Assembly: GCA_050743625.1 (NCBI GenBank)
Contig: JBOGED010000109.1
Span: 1 to 56,357, forward strand
DNA: 56,357 bases
Reading direction: 5' to 3'
From: JBOGED01 sp050743625
Lineage (GTDB): Bacteria; Actinomycetota; Nitriliruptoria; Euzebyales; Egibacteraceae
Under the pieces are notes generated by a model. The model worked only from the letters and a program-made list of their open reading frames with translations. It did no database searches and was not told the origin of the DNA. Below, piece by piece: positions 16,690-25,140 of this stretch (the stretch's first letter is position 1; each line of letters opens with the position of its first letter). Position numbers and translations under genes: made by a program.

Positions 16690-17526
16690 CTACGCGTCCC
16701 AGACGCCTGTGGCGGCGGCGTCCCGCGCGTAGTCGGCGAAGTCCCGGGGCTGCCGAGCGAGGGCGCGCTGGACGCCGTCGGACAGGTGGGCGTTGCGACC
16801 GTCCAGGACCGTGACGAACAGCTCCGTCAGCAAGGTCGCGAACTCGACGGGCGTGCCGTGCTCGGTCATCGTGGACGCGAATTGCTCGGGGGAGACCGGC
16901 AGGTAACGGACCTTACGGCCGGACGCCTTGGCGATTGCCGCTACCGCGTCGGCGAAGGTCAGCAGCCGTGGACCGGTCACCTCGTAGAGTTGGCCGGCGT
17001 GCCTATCCTCGATGAGCGCCGCGACCACGACGTCGGCGATGTCTTCGACGTCGATGAACGGCTCGGCCACGTCTCCTGCGGGGAGTGCGACGACCCCGCC
17101 TCGGACAGCCTCCACCATGACGTCCTCACTGAAGTTCTGGGCGAAGAAACTCGACCGGACGATCGTCCAGTCAGCGCCGGAGTCCCGCACCGCCTGCTCG
17201 CTGCGTTGAGCCTCTTCCTCGCCCCGACCGGTCAGCAGCACCAACCGGCAAGCTCCCGACTCCACGGCCTGTTTCGCGAACGATCGAATCGTGTCGGCAG
17301 CCCCGGGGAACCCTGCATCCGGGTAGTACGTGACGTAGACCGAGGCCGCGCTGCACAGCACCGGTGCCCATGTGGCCTGGTCCTCCCAGTCGAATGGCGG
17401 TTCGCCCGAGCGGGAACCGATCCGGACCGGGACGCCACGCGTGGTGAGCCGCTGCACCACCCTTCGGCCGGTCTTGCCTGAGCCGCCGAGAACCAACGTC
17501 GTCTTCTGAAGCGTGTGTTCGGTCAT
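16690..17526 (-). CDS. NmrA-like NAD(P)-binding protein (atypical SDR)
   Basis: A 278-residue Rossmann protein. The glycine-rich nucleotide loop is LVLGGSGKTGRRVVQRL near residue 10, followed by VRIGSRSGEPPF, and later RLVLLTGRG and WTIVRSSFFAQNFSED, all typical of NmrA/HSCARG-like atypical short-chain dehydrogenases. Such proteins may be redox sensors or NAD(P)H:quinone oxidoreductases. The catalytic Tyr-x-x-x-Lys of classical SDRs is not evident. The frame is open much further upstream, but that part is antisense to the molybdoenzyme remnant and spurious; the ATG at 17526 (MTEHTLQKTTLVL) is the natural start. Confidence 0.85.
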   Translation of the reverse strand: MTEHTLQKTTLVLGGSGKTGRRVVQRLTTRGVPVRIGSRSGEPPFDWEDQATWAPVLCSAASVYVTYYPDAGFPGAADTIRSFAKQAVESGACRLVLLTGRGEEEAQRSEQAVRDSGADWTIVRSSFFAQNFSEDVMVEAVRGGVVALPAGDVAEPFIDVEDIADVVVAALIEDRHAGQLYEVTGPRLLTFADAVAAIAKASGRKVRYLPVSPEQFASTMTEHGTPVEFATLLTELFVTVLDGRNAHLSDGVQRALARQPRDFADYARDAAATGVWDA

Positions 17527-17630
17527 GACGTCAGTGAAGCCCAGTTCCCAGAGACGGGCCATAGCCGAAACGCTATGTCTGCTGGCACATGGGCGTACTC
17601 GCGGGCATGCTCGGCGCGCCAAGAGTTCGA

Positions 17631-17661
17631 GAGGGCCTTGATCCCCCCCATCAAGGCCCTC
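17631..17661. repeat. Perfect 12-bp fold-back at the breakpoint of a truncated gene
   Basis: GAGGGCCTTGAT (17631-17642) and ATCAAGGCCCTC (17650-17661) are exact inverted copies around CCCCCCC. The right arm is normal coding sequence of the molybdoenzyme remnant (it encodes IKAL), while the left arm lies where homology stops. Confidence 0.6.
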
Positions 17662-18566
17662 TTCGTTTACAACGGCAACCCTGTCGTCGTGGCGCCAGAG
17701 CAGAATAAGACCATCGAGGGTCTGAGCCGCGAGGACCTCTTCACCGTCGTCAGTGACCACTTCATCACAGACACCTCTCTGTACGCCGACCTCGTGCTGC
17801 CGGCGACGACAGCCATCAAGCCACTCGGCGAGGCTGTCTCCAACACCGAACTCTTCCGGAGACTCGCCGCCGGGATGGGCTTCGAGTACGAGTGGTTCAA
17901 CCTCAGCGACAAGGAGATGGCGCTGGAGTCTCTGGACTGGCCGGCTTCCGCCATGCGGGACATCACCATGGAGCGCCTCGAGCGCGACGGCTGGGCGAAG
18001 CTGAACTATCCCTCTCCGGACATCTTCGCGCCCTACGCGGAGGGGAACTTCCCAACCACCTCGGGTAAGGTCGAGCTCTATTCGTCCATGGCTGCTGAAT
18101 TCGGTGACTACGTGCTTCCCGTCTTCCGTGAGGGGTACGACGAATTCCAGGACGGCGGACCTGTCGATCCCGTCCCTGGGTACGAGGAACCATCGACGAG
18201 CGGATACCCGCTCGTGCTGGTGACCGCGAAGAGCCACGCGTTTCTCAACTCCCAGTACGCCAACATGGATCGGCAGCTTCGGATCGAGGGCGACCCCCAG
18301 TGGGTCACGATCAACCCCATCGATGCCGAGCCCGCAAGATCACGTCCGGCCAGATGGTCCGCGTATTCAACGACCTCGGAGAGTGCCGAGCCGTGGCCAA
18401 GGTGAGCGACAAGGTTATCGGTGGCGCCCTCCACACCGAGTACGGGTACTGGCGGCAGCTCGCTCCCGGAAGCTCGACCGCGGCGACCACCTTGACGGCC
18501 GACTTCACCGACATCGGCTACGGTGCTCAGGTCTCGCACGCCTACGTTGACGTCGAGCCTCTCTGA
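17640..18566 (+). pseudogene. C-terminal half of a molybdopterin oxidoreductase, truncated and frameshifted
   Basis: Sequence characteristic of bis-MGD molybdoenzymes begins abruptly at IPPIKALFVYNGNPVV (about 17643). It continues through LFTVVSDHFITDTSLYADLVLPATT, where cofactor-binding loops lie, to the C-terminal molybdopterin dinucleotide domain. A frameshift near 18330 moves the last part into another frame (KITSGQMVRVFND to YVDVEPL, stop at 18566). The N-terminal half, which would hold the iron-sulfur cluster and active-site region, is missing. With about 310 of the usual 700 residues and a frameshift, it cannot be active. The substrate of the parent enzyme is not evident. Confidence 0.85.
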
Positions 18567-19143
18567 ACAGCGACCTTCGCGAGACCTGGCCAGGCAGGCC
18601 GGCAAGAGCACCTACGTGAGTGTCGTTGACCACGCTACCGACTGCGGCCGGCGGCAGCGGTCCGAACACCACCGGCGCCCCTCGCACGTGTTCCGGAGGG
18701 CTACCTGGCAGGTCCGGCGCGAAACCCTCACCCTCCGTGCAACGTCCGCAACCTTTGCCTGGACGATGATGTCAACCTCATCTTGACAAGCACGTTCACC
18801 GAGCGTGTCTGTGTATGGTCGAGACCGCCATAGCCGCTTGCCACAGGCATGGGCTCCCCCGCATAACACCGGTGTCCGCCTGCGGGAGGGGAGCCCAGGA
18901 CGTATCTGTGCCGCCTCACGATGGGGCGACCGGGATGCCACGAGTCAACGACGGACGCGAGTCGTAGCTCCCTGGTTCCAGACGTCGATGTAAGCGCCGA
19001 TGGCCGCGACGAACCCGCAGATCCGATGGCGTCTCTGCTGCCCACCTTGATGCCTGCTTGGGTCGCCGATATGGAGGCTAACAATCGCGGTGGCGCAATG
19101 GATAGTCTGATAGACGCCATAAGTTGACGGGAGGGACAGGCTG
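18567..19143. other. 577-bp non-coding leader with a strong hairpin
   Basis: No credible gene lies between the molybdoenzyme remnant and the PAS-YceI gene. A TTGACA at 18783-18788 could be a -35 box, though no convincing -10 follows at the right distance. A hairpin at 18851-18896 is listed separately. The rest is featureless. Confidence 0.4.
18851..18896 (+). promoter_or_regulatory. Bulged 13-bp hairpin in the leader of the PAS-YceI gene
   Basis: GGGCTCC (18851-18857) pairs with GGAGCCC (18890-18896) and CCCGCA (18858-18863) with TGCGGG (18881-18886), with a three-base AGG bulge on the 3' side. The 17-base loop contains the palindrome ACACCGGTGT. It lies about 250 bp before the PAS-YceI start. 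It may be a leader structure or a terminator of upstream transcription; it matches no riboswitch I know. Confidence 0.4.
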
Positions 19144-21045
19144 GTGATGGCTGGTTCGCATGTAGCCGCCTTTCTTCTTGCCCTAGACGGCGCGATTGTG
19201 AGTTGGGGCGCTGGGGCGGAGTCGCTTTTCGGCTACCCGGGGAGCGAGCTCCTGGGCCGGCCGGTCTCCGTCCTGGTTCCGCCCGAGCAAGCGTCAGGTT
19301 TCGCCCGCATCCTCGACGTGGTCGGCCGGGGGGAGCGGATCAACACCGTCGAGACGATGGCTTGTAAGGACGGTACCCGCCTTGACGTGTCACTCGTCGT
19401 CTCCCCTACCCGCAACGGAGGAAGGGTGATGGGCGCGAGGGCCGTCGCGCGCGACGTCACCGAGGAGTCGGCCGAGAAGGCCTGGGGATGGCTTGGTGCC
19501 CTCCTTATGTCGATCAACGATGGCGTCTACACACTCGATCACCAAGGCGTGATCCGGACGTGGAGTCCTGGTGCTGAACGCCTTTACGGTTACGCTGCCC
19601 ACGAGGCGGTAGGACTGGCCGGCGTGTCACTCGTTCCCGGACACTTACACGGCGAGGCCCGGATGGCCTTGGAATGCGTGCTTGCCGGGGAGCCCGTCGA
19701 GCTGTTCGAGGTCGAGGCTCGACGCAAGGACGCGGTCCTGGTGCCGGTATCCCTAAACCTGTGGCCAGTCCGGGACCGCCAGGGCGAGGTTCATGGGGTA
19801 TCCATCATCGCCAAGGACCTTACCGAGCAGCATCTGGTACAGGCGGCGCTGGCTGATAGCCAGGTTCGCCTGCGCGAGAACGAGTCTCTCGCCAACATAG
19901 GCGGATGGGTCTGGGACGTCGGTACCGGCGCTGTCCAGTGGTCGGAAGAGCTGCATCGCATCTATGGCCTTGACCCGGCTGGCTTTGCTGGCACCCTGGA
20001 GGCTCACCTCCACCTGGTGCACCCCGACGACCAAGAGAGAATACGAAGCGCGATGAGCGCCGCCGTCTTCGGGCTCCAACCCTTCGAGGCCGATTACCGC
20101 ATCGTGCGTCCCGACCGCGAAGTGCGCCTCCTCCACGGGCGAGCCGAGGTCGTTTTGGATCCCACGGACTCCGTGGTTGTCGCCGGCCTGCGCGGCATCG
20201 CCCAGGACATCACCACGCGCAGGCCGGTCAACAGCGAACTGCAGGCCCGCCTAGGCGGCGAGCCGCGCGGCTCGCTCGATCTCATTCTTGGGACGGCGCA
20301 ACTTCTTGAGCGCAGCGTCGTCGGGCTTCGCGAGCGCGGGTACGCGACCGAGATTGCCCGAGCTGCCCGTCATCTCCTCGCCATCTTCTCTCACGAGCCC
20401 GGTGGGGGAGAAGCCTTCGAGAGCCGAGGTCCCTCCCATCAGGAGATGCCCGTGGACGGCAACGGCAAAGCGAACGGGAATGGTGTGCAGCGTTCGGAGA
20501 GCGAGCCCAGGCGAACGGACAAGCACGTTGCCCCCGCCTCGTTCCGAATAGCGCCTGAACGCGCCGCTATCGTGCTCATGGCCCGCTCTAATGCCGGGCC
20601 GATCACCTTCGGAACGACAGGCATCCAGGGCTCGATCAAGGCTGAGGTCGGCGATGACACCGTCTTGGTGCGGGTACCGCCGATCGCGCAGTTTCGGGTT
20701 CCGGTCGACACACTCACATCGGGCAATCAGGTTTACGACGCCGAGCTGAAACGCCGGGTCAACGCCCGGCTGTTCCCGAACGCCATCGTCGAGTTGCGGG
20801 ATACCACTCCTGTCGGCGCCACTGGCCGCTACCACGTCAACGGCGAACTCACCTTCCACGGGGTGACTCGGAAGATGGCCGGGATGGTGGCGGTGTCGTT
20901 CCCAGAGCCGGGACGCATGGTCGTGCAGGGTGAGCACATTCTTGACATGCGTCCCTTCGGCATTACCCCGCCAACCGTGGCTATTCTGCGAATCTATCCC
21001 GAGGTGCGGGTACATCTGCACCTGGAAGCCAGCGTCGAGAACTGA
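19144..21045 (+). CDS. Triple-PAS sensor fused to a degenerate histidine-kinase dimerisation domain and a YceI domain
   Basis: The 633-residue protein has PAS domains at about 1-110 (IVSWGAGAESLFGYPGSEL), 118-235 (IRTWSPGAERLYGYAAHEAVG) and 250-355 (GWVWDVGTGAVQWSEELHRIYGL, cut here to its core). Residues 360-415 resemble a HisKA helix pair, but the phospho-acceptor block reads GGEPRGSLD instead of SHELRTPLN, so the His is lost. No ATPase domain follows. A GNGKANGNG linker leads to a C-terminal YceI domain (about 470-630, with ITFGTTGIQGSI, TLTSGNQVYDAELKRR, YHVNGELTFHGVTR). YceI domains are lipocalin-like and bind isoprenoid lipids. No signal peptide is present, so it is cytoplasmic. GGGAGGG precedes the GTG. 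Confidence 0.8.
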   Translation: MMAGSHVAAFLLALDGAIVSWGAGAESLFGYPGSELLGRPVSVLVPPEQASGFARILDVVGRGERINTVETMACKDGTRLDVSLVVSPTRNGGRVMGARAVARDVTEESAEKAWGWLGALLMSINDGVYTLDHQGVIRTWSPGAERLYGYAAHEAVGLAGVSLVPGHLHGEARMALECVLAGEPVELFEVEARRKDAVLVPVSLNLWPVRDRQGEVHGVSIIAKDLTEQHLVQAALADSQVRLRENESLANIGGWVWDVGTGAVQWSEELHRIYGLDPAGFAGTLEAHLHLVHPDDQERIRSAMSAAVFGLQPFEADYRIVRPDREVRLLHGRAEVVLDPTDSVVVAGLRGIAQDITTRRPVNSELQARLGGEPRGSLDLILGTAQLLERSVVGLRERGYATEIARAARHLLAIFSHEPGGGEAFESRGPSHQEMPVDGNGKANGNGVQRSESEPRRTDKHVAPASFRIAPERAAIVLMARSNAGPITFGTTGIQGSIKAEVGDDTVLVRVPPIAQFRVPVDTLTSGNQVYDAELKRRVNARLFPNAIVELRDTTPVGATGRYHVNGELTFHGVTRKMAGMVAVSFPEPGRMVVQGEHILDMRPFGITPPTVAILRIYPEVRVHLHLEASVEN

Positions 21046-21052
21046 GCCGGAT

Positions 21053-21400
21053 ATGGGAATCGCCAACTTCGCTGCTGGCTGGCTTCTCGGAGCCAAGGTC
21101 GGCAACCAGGGGTTTGATGAGGTACTGGCCGCTGCCCGGGCCATTCTCGAATCAAAGGAGTTCGCCGACTTCGCCGCCGCCGTGCGTACGCACGTCGCCT
21201 TTGTCCTGCGGGAGCTGAGCGACCTCGTGGACGCCGACCAGGGCGTCTCTCCCGACGATGACGTCATCGAGACGGTCCGTAAGCTCATCCAACGACGCGA
21301 CCAAGCCTTGAGCTCCGCCCAAGGGACTACAAATGAAGGAAAAGGCGCAGTCGCGGAAGTCAAACCTTTTCCGCCGCGTCCAACCTCTGCGCCGGGCTAG
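21053..21400 (+). CDS. Small uncharacterised protein downstream of the PAS-YceI gene
   Basis: A 115-residue protein starting at an ATG 8 bp after the PAS-YceI stop, so almost certainly co-transcribed. The first 85 residues look helical (EVLAAARAILESKEFADFAAAVRTHV, shortened) with an acidic patch and the tail is Pro-rich. The opening GWLLGAKVGNQGFDEV might be membrane-associated. No family was recognised. The IS element begins three bases after its stop codon, so the gene survives the insertion intact or nearly so. Confidence 0.6.
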   Translation: MGIANFAAGWLLGAKVGNQGFDEVLAAARAILESKEFADFAAAVRTHVAFVLRELSDLVDADQGVSPDDDVIETVRKLIQRRDQALSSAQGTTNEGKGAVAEVKPFPPRPTSAPG

Positions 21401-21403
21401 CCG

Positions 21404-22860
21404 CAATAACGTTTACTTAGGGTGGTGCGAGTATGCGGATGGCCTGTTCGGGGGTGCGGGTGGCGGCCAGGAGCGGTGCTCGGCGCGTTTGACGCCGTAG
21501 TTGCTCATCTTGCGTTTCACGACCCGGCCGGCGGCGTGGAGCCGTGGGGGCAGCAGATGCCGGCAGATCTCGGCTTTCGCGTGGCGTAGCCCTGTCGCGA
21601 GGTGGGCGGTCACGGTGCCCAGCCCGGCGCGGACGCTGCGGCGGGCCGCGTTGAGCGCGCGCGTGAACGAGATCCGGTCGGAGTCCACGCCGTCCTCGGC
21701 CGCCACGGTGTGCGCCAGCGCGCGGATGGCGTAGTGGGTGCATAGATGGCCGTAGACCTCCTGGGTCACCCCGTCGGGGGTCTTGGAGCGCAGCACCACC
21801 CGAGGGCCGCGCTGGTGGGTCTTCAGCTCGTCCAGCAAAGTTTCGAACTCCCAGCGCTGGGCGTACAGGGCGGCCAACTCGCCAGCGGGCGCCTGGTCGG
21901 GGTCCAACAGGGTCGTGACCAGCCGGTAATGGCCTTGCTCGGCCTGCGGGCGCCCGCGGTCGTTGATCGTGTACTCGATGACCCGCACCGCCAGCGGGCG
22001 CGCTCTGCGCCGGTCGGTCGCGGCCACCAGCTCAGAACGGTAGGACCCGTCGGCGTAGCGCTCCAGCACAGGCAGCCTCAGGCCGGTCTTGGCGCGCCAC
22101 AGCAGGTGCGCGCCGGTCGCGGCGGCCGCGGCGAACAGCGGGTAGCCGGTGAAGTTGCGGTCGGCCAGGCACAGCATTCCCGGCCCCAACGAGCCCAGCA
22201 GCTCACGGGCCAGGGTCACCTCCCCGGTCTTGTAGGCTCCCACCGCCGCCGCGGTCACCGCATGCGTGCCGCACTCGCCCAACGCCACGACCCGGACCTG
22301 CGGGAACGCGCCTTTGCCGTCCCCGCGGCCGCTGTGTGGCCGGCCGAACTCGGCGTCGTTGGCCGGCGTGTCGGCCACATCCAGGGTGGTCCCGTCGATG
22401 CTGATCAGCCGCAGGCCCCGGTAGAACGCCCCGGGCGTGCCCGCGGTCGCCAACGGCAGGCAGGCCCGGGCGAACAGCTCCACCAGCGGGGCGGCCGTCA
22501 ACCGCTCACGGGCCTTGGAGATCGCGCCCTTGGTCGGCACGTCCCAGGACTGCGCCCAACCCGACGCCCACGACATGCCCTCGACCAACGAGCGCATAAC
22601 CTCCTCGTAAGAGTCCCGAGAGAACAGCGCCAACGCCAACACGTAGTAGACGACCATACGAGCAGGCAACAGACGGCTGCGCTGCTCCACCCGGCCCGTG
22701 GCAGCCAAGACCTCGTCGATCAACCCAGGCGGGAACGTCATCGTCAACACACCCAACGCGACATGATCGGTCAACCGCTGATCGCGGTCGGGTTTCACCT
22801 GTCCTGCGCGTGGCATCCCCGACAAAATACCACCGCTGTAACTCTAAGTAAACGTTATTG
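21404..22860 (-). mobile_element. Complete IS4-family insertion sequence (1457 bp)
   Basis: The 17-base end CAATAACGTTTACTTAG occurs at 21404-21420 and, inverted, at 22844-22860. Both copies are identical over these 17 bases and similar a little further. One transposase gene fills the element. The 10-bp flanks (GGGCTAGCCG and GGCCTAGGCC) agree at seven positions, each centred on CTAG, which is either a decayed target duplication or a target preference. Confidence 0.9.
21413..22825 (-). CDS. IS4-family transposase
   Basis: The 470-residue transposase has the N-terminal IS4 domain (DHVALGVLTMTFPPGLIDEVL, shortened; RMVVYYVLALALFSRDSYEEV) and a DDE catalytic domain. The first Asp is in LISIDGTTLDVADT, the second in MLCLADRNFTGYPLF, and the Glu in YAQRWEFETLLDELK with the Y-(2)-R-(3)-E-(6)-K signature of the family. 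Length and motifs indicate an intact, probably active enzyme. The gene spans nearly the whole element, ending 9 bp from the left end. Confidence 0.95.
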   Translation of the reverse strand: MSGMPRAGQVKPDRDQRLTDHVALGVLTMTFPPGLIDEVLAATGRVEQRSRLLPARMVVYYVLALALFSRDSYEEVMRSLVEGMSWASGWAQSWDVPTKGAISKARERLTAAPLVELFARACLPLATAGTPGAFYRGLRLISIDGTTLDVADTPANDAEFGRPHSGRGDGKGAFPQVRVVALGECGTHAVTAAAVGAYKTGEVTLARELLGSLGPGMLCLADRNFTGYPLFAAAAATGAHLLWRAKTGLRLPVLERYADGSYRSELVAATDRRRARPLAVRVIEYTINDRGRPQAEQGHYRLVTTLLDPDQAPAGELAALYAQRWEFETLLDELKTHQRGPRVVLRSKTPDGVTQEVYGHLCTHYAIRALAHTVAAEDGVDSDRISFTRALNAARRSVRAGLGTVTAHLATGLRHAKAEICRHLLPPRLHAAGRVVKRKMSNYGVKRAEHRSWPPPAPPNRPSAYSHHPK

Positions 22861-22915
22861 GGCCTAGGCCTGCCTAGCGGCCGTGTGGGCCCCGGGGGGC
22901 ATGGCGCCCGCCAGG

Positions 22916-23521
22916 CTACAACCGGAAGATCAGCTGGGCGGCGATCAGTACGTCGACGACGCCACACCACTCGGCATAGGAGCGCGCCACAACCTTGTCA
23001 GCCCGGAAATAGACGAGGTCCCAGATGCCATGGAGGAACCAGCCAGCCGCCACCAGGTAGCGGCCCAGAGCCGGATCCACGGCCAGCCCGGCCAGCGCGA
23101 GCGCACCGAATCCGACCATCCCCAGCGCCTGAACCCTGAACGTGTCAGGCCTGTTCAGGCGACCGCGGACGGCTCCCCAGACCAGAATGATCAGCGCCGC
23201 GGTGACGAAGACTGGCACGGCCACGCCCATCGTCAACAGGACGAACATGGTCGCCGTCCCCACGACGGCCACTATCCACGAGGCACGACGTCGCCCCACG
23301 GCGGCCATGACTAGGTACTCGAAAGGCAAGAACAAGAGGAACAGGGATAAGATCCGCACCTCGTCGTCCGACCCGCCCTCGCCCAGGTTGAGGGCCACCA
23401 GCGCGAGGGCCAGCCAGGTGGGCCAACGGCGCCCGAGCGTCGCGAGCACGTCCAAGATCCTGGCCGATGCGCCTTCAGGTCGAGACGTGAGCGGCGCGCG
23501 AGAATCCATTCGGTCACTCAT
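22916..23521 (-). CDS. Uncharacterised polytopic membrane protein
   Basis: A 201-residue protein with a basic, disordered first 25 residues and about six membrane segments (around 35-48, 58-76, 82-98, 102-118, 133-152 and 160-175). Charged loops such as LNLGEGGSDDEVR and GRRRASW separate the segments. No transport or enzyme motif is visible. It lies just to the right of the IS element and is followed on the same strand by another small membrane protein, 36 bp away, so the two may form an operon. Confidence 0.7.
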   Translation of the reverse strand: MSDRMDSRAPLTSRPEGASARILDVLATLGRRWPTWLALALVALNLGEGGSDDEVRILSLFLLFLPFEYLVMAAVGRRRASWIVAVVGTATMFVLLTMGVAVPVFVTAALIILVWGAVRGRLNRPDTFRVQALGMVGFGALALAGLAVDPALGRYLVAAGWFLHGIWDLVYFRADKVVARSYAEWCGVVDVLIAAQLIFRL

Positions 23522-23557
23522 CAGATCTCCTTCGGACGCTTCCGAGTCACGGGCGGC

Positions 23558-23932
23558 TCAGCCCATGTACTCGTGGCGCCGGACCAGCATGGCGACGAGC
23601 ATCAGCGGCAGCATCGCGACGTGCATGAACATCGTCACGGACTCGCCGGCCATGACGCCCAGCCACAGCAGAGCGAACATGGCGCCCGACATCTCCAGGA
23701 TGCCGATCCAGCCGTGACCGCGGTACCGCATCCAGGCGGCCATCCCCACCGACATCGTGAGCGCCATCTCGAACGACGCCAGCCCGGGGTACCGGGCCAC
23801 GGAGTATGCGATCCCGGCAGCGGCGAGGGCGACGTGCAGCAGCGTCCCGAGCACGCCCATCCCGACGAGCATCGCGACGACCATCTCGACGTAGTGCCGA
23901 GCGAATCGCCGCCAGCGTCGGCGACGGTCCAC
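23558..23932 (-). CDS. Small Met-rich membrane protein
   Basis: A 124-residue protein with a basic start (RRRRWRRFARHY) and four membrane segments. It is very rich in Met (MLVGMGVLG, FEMALTMSVGMAAWMRYRGHGW) with His and Glu placed at segment edges (LEMSGAMFA, ESVTMFMHVAMLPLM). This resembles actinobacterial proteins often mislabelled FliP-like; metal handling is a possible role but is speculation. The GTG start at 23932 is uncertain because no ribosome binding site is visible and no longer start exists in frame. Confidence 0.6.
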   Translation of the reverse strand: MDRRRRWRRFARHYVEMVVAMLVGMGVLGTLLHVALAAAGIAYSVARYPGLASFEMALTMSVGMAAWMRYRGHGWIGILEMSGAMFALLWLGVMAGESVTMFMHVAMLPLMLVAMLVRRHEYMG

Positions 23933-24282
23933 GGTGGACAGGGTCGGTGCCCAATGCGATGTGACTCATGACAGATCTCCGAGAGGCGTTGGCAACGTGC
24001 CGTTAGTGTCGTCTGAGCTGCGGAGACACGCCTGGTGCAGCGGGCACGAACTCGCCATGCGTTGTGCACCGCACCGACGTGCACTCTGCACATGCCGTAC
24101 GGTGGGGCAGGGACGTGGGACGGGCGGATCTGCGCGATCCTGCCCGCGAGGGTCGCGGTCGCCTTGTACTGGACCGGGCCGGCCGGCGCGGTGGCGACGG
24201 TCGGGTTTGTTCGTGCTCCCGTTCCTCTACACGGTCCCCGCGAGCGGGTGCTCGGGGCGCGGCACCAAAGCTGGCCGCTGGG

Positions 24283-24584
24283 CTGCTGTTCGAGGAGTTG
24301 ACCGATGTGCTCTTGCGGAAGCGATTCGCTCGGTTCTTCGACGCGAACCAGGTCTATGAGTTCCTTGCCGCGCTGATCGCCGTCGCGGGTGCTCGTCGAG
24401 GACCCCGAAGAGTGTCCGGCTGTGACGGCTGATCCCGATGACGATTATCTTGTCGCGCTGGCGCTGCAGCCCATGCCAACCTGCTTGTGTCAGGTGATCA
24501 TCATCTGACGAATTGAAGTGTGTCGGTGATGCGCGCATTGTTACTCCTCGCGAGTTCCTTGAGGAGTTGACTCGCGAGGAGTAG
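24283..24584 (+). pseudogene. PIN-domain toxin remnant (COG1569 type)
   Basis: Homologous pieces occur in three frames in order: LLFEELTDVLLRKRFARFF (24286), VLVEDPEECPAVTADPDDDYLVALA (24388, shortened), AHANLLVSGDHHLTN (24470) and VTPREFLEELTREE with its stop at 24582-24584. Together they are the last three quarters of a PIN nuclease of the kind paired with antitoxins. The N-terminal strand with the first catalytic Asp is missing and at least three frameshifts are needed, so it is dead. The stretch 23933-24282 before it holds nothing else I can support. Confidence 0.75.
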
Positions 24585-24914
24585 CGCTCAACGCGCCGTA
24601 CTTCCGCAGGACGTTGGTGTTGCCCACAGTCCTCAGTGCCGGAGTGAATCGCGGGAATGATCTCACGAGACCGTCGCCGGCGAGCCGTGATGGTTCGGCA
24701 TGACGGCACGCATGTGATTCGCCAGCGCCAGCCCTAGCCTGAATCCACCGGTCGGCAGCGCCCAGGGAGCCTGCGTCGACCGCTCAGCCGCAACTTCCTC
24801 CGCATGCTCCAGGATTGTTGCAGGTCACTCGGCGGGTGAAGCCCGTAGAGTGCGGCAATCCTTGAGGATCCGGAGGAAACCTGCGTTGTCCGCGCCCGGA
24901 GCGGTGGATCCAGG
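24585..24914. other. Non-coding stretch
   Basis: I see no supportable gene, RNA or repeat in these 330 bases. Short frames on both strands lack start signals and family resemblance. Confidence 0.4.
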
Positions 24915-24941
24915 CTTAGGCCCAATACTGCTGACTTAGAG
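24914..24941. mobile_element. Solo end of a relative of the IS4-family element
   Basis: TAGGCCCAATA followed by seven divergent bases and CTTAGAG matches the right end of the IS element at 22844-22868 read in reverse (TAGGCCCAATA, seven bases, CTTAGAG). Even the flanking TAGGC agrees. No transposase is present next to it, so this is a relic of another copy or a related element. Confidence 0.4.
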
Positions 24942-25140
24942 GTCGCGCGGGGGATACGGGTACGGTCATCAGCACGCGGACGGGGCGCCAGTGCCCGGTC
25001 ACACTGCAGGATTCCTCCGTCCGGGCGAGTGTGCCCTGCAGGTTACGCGCGTGCTCGAAGAACAAGAGCTGCGCCTTCCCGGCACACGGCCAGCGCCGCC
25101 TGTCACCCGCGCGACTTCTTAAATACCGGGCATTGGGCTT

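Noticed and set aside
17527..18237. N-terminal extension of the NmrA-like protein
   Set aside because: It is antisense to the recognisable molybdoenzyme remnant and has no family resemblance.
18783..18819. Sigma-70 promoter with TTGACA
   Set aside because: The -35-like hexamer is perfect, but no acceptable -10 hexamer occurs at 16-18 bp spacing.
1..24925. Attachment-site duplication GGTGGATCCAG at 3-13 and 24903-24913
   Set aside because: Only a dozen contiguous bases agree and the sequences diverge by an insertion; not enough to claim an att pair.
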